Positions 29,383 through 37,302 of a stretch of 49,319 nucleotides of DNA are shown here, piece after piece. Both the position numbers and the translations under genes were made by a program. The notes under the pieces are model-generated. The model worked only from the letters and a program-made list of their open reading frames with translations, had not been told where the DNA came from and made no database searches. Origin of the DNA: Albidovulum sp. bin36 (GTDB lineage: Bacteria > Pseudomonadota > Alphaproteobacteria > Rhodobacterales > Rhodobacteraceae); the NCBI GenBank assembly GCA_002238565.1, contig MPMP01000035.1, positions 1 through 49,319 on the forward strand, in the 5' to 3' direction. Each line of letters begins with the position of its first letter. Position 1 is the stretch's first letter.

Positions 29383-29789
29383 TGCGGCGAACCGGACCAT
29401 TGGAGACGAAGACTGTCGCTCGTCCGGTGCGCGGAGGCTCGTTTTTGCTAACTCCAAGGTGCCAGGGCGGAACTGCCCGCGCGCAAATCGCGAAGCGCCA
29501 ATGATTTCGGAATAACGCCGCCTTGAGGCAGCCACACGAGTTCCATAAATGTTTCACGTGAAACATTGCACGAACTCAATTCTCCGCACGCTTGGGACGG
29601 CTCTTTTTCCGTTGAATGCCCGTACCTGTTCGCGCGCAAAGAGCGCGTCTTGAAGTTGGCTCGCCTCGCAATTGGCTGCAATGAATTTCGTCGCGCCTAT
29701 GACTTGAGACGGTGCGAAATTTTCAACCCGCCCAATATTGGGCCCGGCAATCGCCGACTTCCCGCCGAAGCGAATTTGGCGCGGCAAGG
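29383..29789. other. Convergent intergenic region containing parS
   Basis: About 400 bases between the converging acyltransferase and DAHP synthase genes. It holds the parS site (separate entry) and a second perfect palindrome GCCCAATATTGGGC at 29730-29743. No gene is supported. The rest is unremarkable by eye. Confidence 0.5.
29550..29565. promoter_or_regulatory. parS centromere-like site (ParB binding)
   Basis: TGTTTCACGTGAAACA is a perfect 16-base palindrome and matches the published bacterial parS consensus TGTTNCACGTGAAACA at every fixed position. ParB/Spo0J binds it to segregate the chromosome, and such sites cluster around the replication origin. It lies in a convergent intergenic gap, where it does not alter coding sequence. 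A chance exact match in 49 kb is very unlikely. Confidence 0.93.
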
Positions 29790-31181
29790 CTAATCCGCGA
29801 CCGAGCGAATCAATCCGTTTTCCGCTTTTTGACTCGCCACCCGGCTCGCGATTTCTTCCGCCACTAGAAATGCAAGTTCCAGCGACTGCGACGCATTAAG
29901 TCGCGGATCGCAAGCTGTGTGGTATCGATCCTCGAGAGTCGAATCGGACACTGCGCTGACGCCGCCGGTGCATTCTGTGACATCTTTTCCGGTCATCTCG
30001 AAGTGAACGCCGCCCGGGTAGGTTCCTTCGCCCTCGTGAACGCCGAAAAACTCCTTTACTTCAGCCAGCACTCTCGCAAACGGCCGGGTTTTATAGCCGG
30101 TCGCCGACTTAATCGTGTTTCCGTGCATGGGATCGCACGACCACACGACTTTGCTTCCCTCGCTTTTTACGGCCCTTATCAAATTTGGAAGATGGCCCGC
30201 GACCTTGCCTGCGCCGAATCTGCAAATTAGCGTTATTCGCCCGGGCTCGTTTTGCGGATTCAGCTTTTCGAGTAGAATTCTCAGGTCGTCCGCCGTCAAT
30301 GACGGACCGCATTTAATTCCGATCGGGTTCTGAACTCCGCGGCAGAATTCAACATGCGCTCCATCGGGCTGCCTAGTTCTGTCGCCGATCCAAATAAAGT
30401 GTCCCGAACCAGCAACGTGCAAACCGCTCGTAGAATCGATTCTGCAAAGCGATTCTTCGTATTCAAGAAGCAGAGCCTCGTGGCTCGTATAAAAATCAAC
30501 GGTCTGCAAAGTGTGGATTCGATTGGCATTCACCCCTGCCGCGTCCATAAAATCCAGCGCGTCGGTTATTCGTTCGGCAAGGTCGCGGTACTTTTCCGCT
30601 TTCTCGCATTCCGTAAATCCCAATGTCCATGAGTGAACGCGGTGAATATCGGCATAGCCTCCCTGGCTAAATGCTCGCAGCAAATTCAGCGTCGCGGCCG
30701 ACTGGCTGTAGGCTTGCAGCATCCTTCGAGGATCGTGCGCGCGCTCGGCGTCCGAAAAGCCGATATCGTTAATGATGTCGCCCCTGTAGCTGGGAAGTTC
30801 CTTTTCATCGTGCACTTCGCTATCGGACGAGCGCGGCTTTGCGAACTGGCCTGCGATTCGTCCAACCTTAACTACGGGGGATTTGGCGCTAAATGTTAAT
30901 ATTACAGCCATCTGCAGCAGCACTCGGAAAGTATCGCGGATGGAATCCGCGTCGAATTCGGCGAAACTCTCGGCGCAGTCCCCGCCTTGCAGCAAAAACG
31001 CTTTTCCGTTCGCTACGTCGCCAAGCGCCCGCTTAAGCCGACGAACTTCGCCGGCGAATACAAGGGGCGGCTGCTTTTCCAGGTCCTTCTGAACACTTAC
31101 GACCGCAGCGCCGTCGGCGTAGGTTGGCATTTGAACTCTTGGCTTGCTGCGCCAGCTAGACTTCGCCCAGGATTTCGCCAT
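29790..31181 (-). CDS. Class II 3-deoxy-7-phosphoheptulonate (DAHP) synthase
   Basis: First step of the shikimate pathway: condenses phosphoenolpyruvate with erythrose 4-phosphate. The plant-type class II enzyme is recognised by [17 protein letters not shown] at the N terminus, [14 protein letters not shown] (metal-binding Cys), [19 protein letters not shown] (His), [15 protein letters not shown] (Glu) and [20 protein letters not shown] (Asp). The ATG at 31179-31181 gives 463 residues and has AGGGAG upstream; the longer in-frame start at 31238 would overlap the predicted promoter. It stands alone with its own control region. Confidence 0.95.
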   Translation of the reverse strand: MAKSWAKSSWRSKPRVQMPTYADGAAVVSVQKDLEKQPPLVFAGEVRRLKRALGDVANGKAFLLQGGDCAESFAEFDADSIRDTFRVLLQMAVILTFSAKSPVVKVGRIAGQFAKPRSSDSEVHDEKELPSYRGDIINDIGFSDAERAHDPRRMLQAYSQSAATLNLLRAFSQGGYADIHRVHSWTLGFTECEKAEKYRDLAERITDALDFMDAAGVNANRIHTLQTVDFYTSHEALLLEYEESLCRIDSTSGLHVAGSGHFIWIGDRTRQPDGAHVEFCRGVQNPIGIKCGPSLTADDLRILLEKLNPQNEPGRITLICRFGAGKVAGHLPNLIRAVKSEGSKVVWSCDPMHGNTIKSATGYKTRPFARVLAEVKEFFGVHEGEGTYPGGVHFEMTGKDVTECTGGVSAVSDSTLEDRYHTACDPRLNASQSLELAFLVAEEIASRVASQKAENGLIRSVAD

Positions 31182-31221
31182 TTCGTGCGCGCTCCCTAGT
31201 AATTCCGATAGTTTGAACTCG

Positions 31222-31251
31222 TCTATATTCTGCAGCATATTGAATTTTCAA
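31222..31251 (-). promoter_or_regulatory. Predicted promoter of DAHP synthase overlapped by a palindrome
   Basis: On the minus strand TTGAAA (31251-31246) and TATAGA (31227-31222) are spaced by 18 bases, leaving a leader of about 33 bases. The -35 box lies inside the inverted repeat TATTGAA-TT-TTCAATA at 31238-31253, a plausible operator. The factor is unknown. Confidence 0.4.
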
Positions 31252-31253
31252 TA

Positions 31254-31665
31254 GACAAGGCGTTCGTATTCGCTCCTTTTAAAAAGAGCTTGGCCGAAAA
31301 CCCCCACTTTTTTCCGCCTAAGCTTGCAATATTAATCCTGACTAATTCAGTCGGATTTCCTTCGACGGCTTTTTCGGCGATTTTCGCCGCTTCGCCGCCT
31401 GGCGGGCCGGGAATCCGCAGTCCGGGCAATAGGCCGCCGCCCCGTCGCTGTTCCGGGGTCGGCACTGCCATGATCAGGGGGCTCCGGGTCAGGCGGCGAG
31501 CCGGATCCCGCGCTTGCGAAGGCGCTTGAGGCACTTGCGCTCCCGCCTCTGCGCGATCAGCGCCGCGCCGGAATCGTTAATAGGCCGCGAATTAATCGGC
31601 AAATTTTCAATTTCCGGCACGCGTCCGCGCGCATTCTCCGAGTGCCGCGTCGGCGCCCGGACCAG
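31254..31665. other. Junction between the DAHP synthase promoter and the transposase remnant
   Basis: About 410 bases with a change from A+T-rich (31240-31350) to G+C-rich sequence (from about 31390), which probably marks the edge of inserted DNA. A minus-strand frame (31223-31534) is Gly/Pro-rich and unrecognised. Terminal inverted repeats of the following element could not be fixed by eye. Confidence 0.35.
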
Positions 31666-32990
31666 ATGCCAGCCGTGGAGCAGGCGCCGGTCGCCGACAG
31701 GAAGGCGCTGGATCTTGCCCCGCGGAAATTGAGGACCGCCTTCGGCAGCCTGTTCCTGTTCGCGCCCGATCTGGCGCGCATGGACCTAGGGGAGGTGGCG
31801 GCCAACCTTCCCGGATCTGGGATGATCCCGGCGGATTATGCCCTCAGGGCGCTTCTGGCGCTCAAGCTCTGGGGGATCGGCCGCAAGGACCATGTCATGC
31901 CCGAGATCCTCGACGAGGGGATCGCGCTGTTCGCCGGGCTCAACGCCATGCCCAAGCGCGCGACGCTGACCGAATACTCGTGCCGGGTCGATCCGCGCAA
32001 GCTCGGCACGGTCATGGAGGCATGGCACCGGCAAGTGGCCGCCCTCGACGCCGCCATCGGCTGCGGGGGGTCCTTCGACCTCGACTTCCACACCATCCCC
32101 TATCACGGCGACGAGGCGCTGGTCGAGAAGCCCTGCGTCTCCAAGCGCTCCAGGCGCCAGAAGGGCGTCCTCGCCTTCCTGGTTCGCAACGCGGGGACCC
32201 GCAGCTTTGCCTGGGCCAACTCCACCGTCACCAGGTCGCGCGGAACGACGAGGTCCTGCGATTCGTCGAGGCATGGGAACGGCGGACCGGGCAGAAGCCC
32301 GCGGAACTGGTGTTCGACAACCACCTGACCACCTGCGCCAACTTGGCCAGGCTCGATGCAATGGGCATCGACTTCCTCACCCTGCGCCGACGCTCCGCCA
32401 AGCTGGTCAACGCCCTCCTGGCCGAGCCGCCGGAGAAATGGCGGCGGGTGCGCCCGACCAACATCGCCCGCCGCTTCCGCGCGCCGCGCATTCTCGAACA
32501 GATGGTCACGATCAGGGACTGCCCGAACCCGGTTCGCCAGATCGCCGTCCGGGATCTCGGCCACGACCGGCCGACGCTGCTGATCACCAACCAGCTCGAC
32601 GCCCCGCCGCGCGAGCTGGTCGATCGCTATGCCCGGCGGATGGTGATCGAGAACACCATCGCGGATGCCATCGACTTCTTCCACATGGACGCGCTCTCGG
32701 CCGTGGTGCCGGTGAAGATCGATGTCGATGTCCAGCTGACCGTCATGGCCTCGACACTCTACCGCATCCTGGCAAAGCGCATCGGAAACCGGTGCGAGAA
32801 CCAGAAGCCGGCGCAGCTCTTCCGAAAGTTCGTCAATGCCAGCGCCACGGTTGAAATTACAGAGAGCGAGATCATTGTCAGCTACGGGAGGCGCGCCTGC
32901 AACCCGTTTCTGGCCGATGCAGGACTGTTCGAGACGACCGAAAGGCTGCCGTGGCTCGGGGGACGGACGTTGCGCCTCCGGGCCATCTGA
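31666..32990 (+). pseudogene. Frameshifted DDE transposase (IS4/IS1634-like)
   Basis: A full-length transposase split over two frames. The first part runs from ATG 31666 (LGEVAANLPGSGMIPADYALRALLALKLWG; DLDFHTIPYHGDEALVEKPCVSKRSRRQKG) and continues to about 32225; the second part resumes in the next frame (RNDEVLRFVEAWERRTG, AELVFDNHLTT, TLLITNQLDAPPRELVDRYARRMVIENTIADAIDFFHMDAL) and ends at 32990. The acidic residues expected for DDE chemistry are seen (DLDFHTIP, VFDN, and Glu of the Y-x2-R-x3-E stretch). The shift falls near 32230-32242, inside ACCAGGTCGCG, with no slippery A-run, so decay or a sequencing error is more likely than programmed frameshifting. Exact IS family is uncertain. Confidence 0.85.
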
Positions 32991-33028
32991 GCAAATGCCA
33001 TGAAGAAAATCTCGGTTGGGAATCGAGG

Positions 33029-33345
33029 CTAGCGGGATGGCGCCACGTCGAGGTGACGGACCGCCGCACGAAACTCGATTTCGCGCATCTTCTCCGGAAC
33101 ATGGCGGATGTCCATGTCCCGGGCAGAAAGATCGTGCCGGTGATATGGACAACCTGAACACGCTCAAGCTGTCCGCCCTCTACAAGGCCTTCCGCGCCGA
33201 CGAGGCCTCGCGCCTAGCGGACCGCTTCGAAGTTCACCACGCGCCCAGGCACGGAAGCTGGCTCGACATGGCGGAGATCGAGATCGGCGTTCTGTCCAGG
33301 CGGTGCCTCGCCCGGCGCATCCCGGACCACGAGACGCTCGAGTGA
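33029..33345 (+). pseudogene. IS630-family transposase fragment, truncated and frameshifted
   Basis: Two frames together give the central and C-terminal part of an IS630 transposase: LAGWRHVEVTDRRTKLDFAH through GRKIVPVI in one frame up to about 33147, then MDNLNTLKLSALYKAF and HHAPRHGSWLDMAEIEIGVL in the next, ending at TGA 33345. A two-base insertion in GTGATATGGAC breaks the expected VMDNLNT junction. The N-terminal half is missing. It is of a different IS630 subgroup from the copy at 1-675, and follows the IS4-like remnant by about 40 bases. Confidence 0.85.
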
Positions 33346-33827
33346 AGCTGAAGTCGCTTTACCCAACAATTCCATGTTGAAAAAGTACTAGGGACGAATC
33401 GGCAAGTCACTTCAATGCAGGCAGACCGTTGATTTGGTTCCGCCTTGCCGCCCGACGAGCAAAACCGCGTTGGAGGATGGGATCATGCTGCGAAATTCCG
33501 ATGGCAAGCTGCCAAGCCGCGACGAATTAACGCAGGGCCCCGCTGCCACCGCGGACATCAACTCGAAGCGCCGCCCGTACTAGAGGGATGGCGAGCGGCG
33601 CAATCGAATTTCGCCGGGTCGCGCGATCCGCCAAATTTAGCGCATTGGCATCCAAGCCTTAATGTCGGCATTTGATCCTAAGGACGACTTTCCGCGGCTA
33701 TAGCAAATCGAAAGCGCATCTTTGTGTAGACCCGATTCCTTGACAACGCGATATTGTTAAAGGAAACAGGCATTCGGAGTACTGCGACGCCTGAAATTTC
33801 GCGAAGCAGGCGCAAGGGATTACTAAT
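33346..33827. other. Region upstream of the GlxA-type regulator
   Basis: About 480 bases without a gene. At 33740-33760 lies a near-perfect inverted repeat TTGACAA-N7-TTGTTAA, 67 bases before the regulator start, which could be an operator or promoter part (it contains TTGACA). The first 150 bases may include the unrecognised end of the IS630 fragment. Confidence 0.4.
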
Positions 33828-34802
33828 ATGGTTGGAATTGAAAATCCAGACAAAAAAAAGTTCGTTTTTCTGCTGTTGAAAAATTTTTCGCTGATTTCCT
33901 TCGCTAGCTGTATCGAACCGCTTCGACTCGCGAACGAGCATTCCAAGATCGATCACTACGAATGGAAGCTCATATCGGATGACGGGCAGCCGGTGCGATG
34001 TTCCAACGGCACGATGATCTCGGTCGATACCGGGCTAACGGGCATTGATCTTTCCAGCACCATTATCGTCTGCGGCGGCACAAAAATCCGAGAGGCGGTT
34101 ACCAGGCCGGTATTGAATTGGCTGCGCCGAGAGTCTCGCCGCGCCGCAAATATCGGAGCCGTCTGCACGGCTTCCCACGTACTTGCCAAAGCTGGACTGC
34201 TGGATGGCAGGCAGGCGACGATTCATTGGGAAAATCAAGACAGCTTCACGGAGGAATTCGTTAATACTTCGCTGACAAAGGCGGTATTCACGGTCGACGG
34301 CAACCGGATGACCACGGCAGGCGGAATCGCTTCCATTGACCTCATGCTTCGGCTTATCGCCGAAGACCACGGGCAGGACCTCGCCAATACGGTTGCGGAC
34401 CAACTCATATACGCGTCGATTCGAACTGATCGGGACACGCTGAGACTGTCGACTCCTACTCGCATCGGCGTTCGCCATCCGAAGCTTTCCTCGGTCATTC
34501 GAAAAATGGAAGAGAATATCGAATACCCGGTTTCCCCTTCGGTTCTGGCGCAGGAGGAAGGTATGAGCACGCGGCAGCTGGAGAGGCTGTTTCGCCGATA
34601 CCTCAGCCGCTCTCCCAAGAAATACTACATGGAATTGAGACTGCAGCGAGCGCGCAATCTTTTGCTGCAAACTGAAATGAGCGTCATTAATGTCGCGCTC
34701 GCCTGCGGCTTTTCCTCGCCTTCGCATTTTTCGAAGTGCTACCGGTCGCAGTACAGTACGACCCCGTACAGAGAACGAGGCTCCCACTACGGGAGTGCCT
34801 AA
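33828..34802 (+). CDS. GlxA-family transcriptional regulator (DJ-1/PfpI-like domain plus AraC helix-turn-helix)
   Basis: A 324-residue regulator with an N-terminal class I amidotransferase-like domain (FVFLLLKNFSLISFASCIEPLRLANE; NIGAVCTASHVLAKAGLLDGRQATIHWENQ, nucleophile-elbow Cys in VCTAS) and a C-terminal AraC domain (YPVSPSVLAQEEGMSTRQLERLFRRYL; VALACGFSSPSHFSKCYRSQY). This architecture is that of GbdR/CdhR/ArgR-type activators, which respond to glycine betaine, dimethylglycine, carnitine or arginine. The start has no strong ribosome site, but an ATG at 33828 fits the domain boundary. Its target is not adjacent; the dehydrogenase at 47068-49080 is a candidate by biochemistry only. Confidence 0.9.
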   Translation: MVGIENPDKKKFVFLLLKNFSLISFASCIEPLRLANEHSKIDHYEWKLISDDGQPVRCSNGTMISVDTGLTGIDLSSTIIVCGGTKIREAVTRPVLNWLRRESRRAANIGAVCTASHVLAKAGLLDGRQATIHWENQDSFTEEFVNTSLTKAVFTVDGNRMTTAGGIASIDLMLRLIAEDHGQDLANTVADQLIYASIRTDRDTLRLSTPTRIGVRHPKLSSVIRKMEENIEYPVSPSVLAQEEGMSTRQLERLFRRYLSRSPKKYYMELRLQRARNLLLQTEMSVINVALACGFSSPSHFSKCYRSQYSTTPYRERGSHYGSA

Positions 34803-35667
34803 TTGGCCCGGCGCCAGCCCGATCGTTTTTTTCGAATTGAATGCGAGAAAGACGACTCTTATAGTCCTATGCCGCGTCAAGTCGCAGGCTCCGCGCCGTT
34901 CCCCGTACAATCGGCACGGCAGGAAAAACGAAATCGGACGGTTAAAACTTTAGCCTAGCGTCCCGATTCAAGGTCGCCCGTTCCGCTATATCCTTCATGA
35001 TTTTCTGCGTTTGCTTACCCCGGAGCATGAAACTCGCGTGTGACTGACGGTTTCCGGGACGATGTCGCGTGGTGGCGCTGTTGCCGGGACCAGAGTATCC
35101 TGTGGCCCATGGATCGGGTGCCGGCGGCCAGAGGAAAGTGTGTCCAAAGCCCGAAAAGAGTTTCAGAGAAAACAGGTAGACCGCCATGCCAACGGTCTAT
35201 CGAACGCTGAACCGGCGAAAATTCCTTAGAGTGTCAATTTGCACTCAGCCGGAGTCGACCCGAGATTGGAGACAGGACCAGTCAGCCGTGTGACCCCGCA
35301 GATTTTGGTGGTTCCCTCATTGGGAAGCGTCACCATCGCGCATTCAAAGCGGAATTCGCGTTTCATCCGCATGCGTCATCGTACGGACATGAACTCTATC
35401 CAATGTGTGATGATCTGCCGGAAGCGAGAGAATAAATTCAGGCGGTCAACAATCGGCACGGCCGGTTGAAGAGGTTGCCGGCTGGCGCCGTCGTGGCATC
35501 GCGACCCAATGCCTCGACGACCGACCGCGATGATTGCAGCGCATTGAACTGGAGAGAGCCTCGCCACGCACGTGCCTTGCCGCCGAAATCGACAGAACAT
35601 GCGCTCGAACTGCGAAGAGAGGCTGAGAGGCTTGACACGGTCTCCGTGGCAGGTAGAGGGTTTCACG
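34803..35667. other. Unassigned stretch between the regulator and the nucleosidase gene
   Basis: About 865 bases with no supported gene. Several 70-110-codon frames occur on both strands (34942-35187 minus, 35239-35469 plus, 35376-35714 minus) but none shows a known motif. Base composition by eye shifts to higher G+C from about 35470. It has the look of decayed mobile-element or gene remnants that came with the neighbouring nucleosidase gene. Confidence 0.35.
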
Positions 35668-36624
35668 ATGACCTTTCCGGCGATCGCACGGTGTATGGCT
35701 CGGACCCTGTTCACCGGCCTGACATTTCCCCTGCTGCTCGCGGCGAGTATGCCGATGCTGGCGGAGGCGCAAGACTATCGGGACGGGATGCCGCGCATTG
35801 CCGTGGTATCCGCTTTCGCCCCGGAACTGGAGATTCTCAAGGGAGAACTGCGGGACAGTTCGGAGCATTCGGTGAACGGCGTGGAGTTTTCGGCCGGTAG
35901 GTTGGAAGGACACGAGGTCGTTCTGTTCCTGAGCGGGATCAGCGTCGTCAACGCGGCAATGACGGCGCAACTTGCGTTGGACCGCTTCGCCATCGAGAGG
36001 ATCGTGTTTTCCGGCATCGCAGGTGGCGTCGACCCTTCGCTGGGCATTGGCGATGTGACCGTCGCGGAGCGTTGGGGACAGTACCTGGAAATGCTGTTTG
36101 CGCGCGAGGTGGATGGCGGCTGGGCGACAATTCCGTTTTTCGAGTACCCGTACGGGAACTTCGGCATGATGTTCCCGCGATCGGTCACGGTGTCGCGTGC
36201 CGGAGCCGGCGGGCCCGAGACACGCTTCTGGTTCCCAGTGGACGAGGCGCTGCTGGCGGCGGCGCGCAGCGCTGCGGACAAGGTGACGCTTGCGCGTTGC
36301 ACCGTGGACGGCCGCTGCCTCGAAAGGACTCCACGCATCGTGGTCGGCGGCTCCGGGGTCTCGGGCGGGGCGTTCGTCGACAATTCGGCTTTCAGGACGT
36401 GGGTCTTCGAGACGTTTGGCGCGCGGCTCCTCGACATGGAGAGCGCCGCCATGGCTCATGTCGCTTACGCAAATGACGTTCCGTTCGTCGCGGTGCGCAG
36501 CCTCGCCGACCTCGCTGGCGGCGGGGGAGGCGCGAACCGGATGGAGATATTTCTCGATCTCGCGGCGGAAAACGCGGCTTCGGTGGTCCAGGCGATGTTG
36601 AGAGAGATGCCGGGGCGTCCTTGA
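35668..36624 (+). CDS. Exported MTA/SAH-nucleosidase-like protein (phosphorylase superfamily)
   Basis: A 318-residue nucleosidase-fold protein with a signal peptide (about residues 1-34: basic start, hydrophobic core, AEA cleavage-like site), so it should act in the periplasm. The fold follows: IAVVSAFAPELEIL, VVLFLSGISVVNAAMTAQLALD, FSGIAGGVDPSLGIGDVTVAERWGQY and the ribose/purine-binding LLDMESAAMAHVAYANDVPFVAVRSLAD. Cytoplasmic MTAN enzymes split methylthioadenosine or S-adenosylhomocysteine; exported relatives may salvage extracellular nucleosides. The ATG at 35668 has AGAGGG eight bases upstream. Composition by eye is richer in G+C than the flanking native genes, hinting at transfer. Confidence 0.88.
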   Translation: MTFPAIARCMARTLFTGLTFPLLLAASMPMLAEAQDYRDGMPRIAVVSAFAPELEILKGELRDSSEHSVNGVEFSAGRLEGHEVVLFLSGISVVNAAMTAQLALDRFAIERIVFSGIAGGVDPSLGIGDVTVAERWGQYLEMLFAREVDGGWATIPFFEYPYGNFGMMFPRSVTVSRAGAGGPETRFWFPVDEALLAAARSAADKVTLARCTVDGRCLERTPRIVVGGSGVSGGAFVDNSAFRTWVFETFGARLLDMESAAMAHVAYANDVPFVAVRSLADLAGGGGGANRMEIFLDLAAENAASVVQAMLREMPGRP

Positions 36625-36637
36625 AGCTCCGAACCGG

Positions 36638-36790
36638 TCAATAAAGCAGATTCAGCAAACCGAGCGAGACGACGAGGAACAAGATCGACATAAATTCTCC
36701 GGCTCGCATGAAATCGACGACCGAGTGGCCGCCCGTTCCCATGATTAGCGCATTGAGGGAACCACCAAAATCCGCGGGGTCAAGTGGCAT
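36638..36790 (-). CDS. Tiny membrane protein at the end of the cys cluster
   Basis: A 50-codon frame on the minus strand, 43 bases after the DUF934 gene. The product has an N-terminal soluble part (PLDPADFGGSLNALIMG) and one C-terminal transmembrane helix of about 18 residues (SILFLVVSLGLLNLLY at the end). The ribosome site is weak. I recognise no family. Strand, spacing and the clean helix favour a real gene co-transcribed with the sulfite-reduction genes, but a chance frame is possible. Confidence 0.45.
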   Translation of the reverse strand: MPLDPADFGGSLNALIMGTGGHSVVDFMRAGEFMSILFLVVSLGLLNLLY

Positions 36791-36833
36791 GAACGCTCTA
36801 AAATCAGTTTAGTGCAGCGGATGCAATAATTTG

Positions 36834-37274
36834 CTACCTAGTCGGCGCTAATTCCGTTTTGAGAAGCCGATCCTGATACGAACCGGATTTCCAGTCTTTT
36901 CCCGATATCCATTGATTTTCCGGCTGACGCGCCGCAAGCTCGTCGTCGATTTCAATTTCGTCGAATCCGCTTCGCCTAGCAAGCGCATACTGATCTGCGA
37001 TTACATGGCCCGAAGCCCTCAGGCGTCCTGCATAGCCCATATGCCTCAATTTGGTCGCTATGCTGAATCCGCGCCCGTCGCCGAAATTCGGAAAGTTTAT
37101 CCGGATTGCGCCTATTTTAGGCAGCAGCGTTTTCAAGGCAGGCAGATCGGCATGATTCGGCAATTCGATTGCCAAGGATAAATCCTCGGAAATTTCGGCA
37201 TCCTCCATTCCAATAAAACTTCTTCCATCCAAATCGTCCTTTGAAAATCCTTGGTCTCGAACAATTACCGCCAT
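36834..37274 (-). CDS. DUF934 family protein linked to sulfite reduction
   Basis: A 146-residue protein of the DUF934 family, nearly always encoded beside cysI/cysH in alphaproteobacteria and proposed to assist assimilatory sulfite reduction. Family stretches seen are FPNFGDGRGFSIATKLRHMGYAGRLRASGHVIADQYALARRSGFDEIEI. The ATG at 37272-37274 has AAGGA upstream; the longer frame from 37391 overlaps cysI. It follows cysI by 28 bases, the place where cysH often sits between the two. Confidence 0.92.
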   Translation of the reverse strand: MAVIVRDQGFSKDDLDGRSFIGMEDAEISEDLSLAIELPNHADLPALKTLLPKIGAIRINFPNFGDGRGFSIATKLRHMGYAGRLRASGHVIADQYALARRSGFDEIEIDDELAARQPENQWISGKDWKSGSYQDRLLKTELAPTR

Positions 37275-37302
37275 TTCAATTCCTTTTGCCGCGCGGGCGT
37301 CT

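Noticed and set aside
31223..31534. Minus-strand frame before the DAHP synthase
   Set aside because: Gly/Pro-rich without motif, spans the predicted promoter and the composition break at the IS edge.
32103..33167. 354-codon minus-strand frame opposite the transposase remnant
   Set aside because: Shadow frame caused by high G+C; the plus strand carries the real, though broken, transposase.
35446..36459. 337-codon minus-strand frame opposite the nucleosidase gene
   Set aside because: It is the antisense of a well-supported gene; high G+C removes stop codons and no domain is visible.
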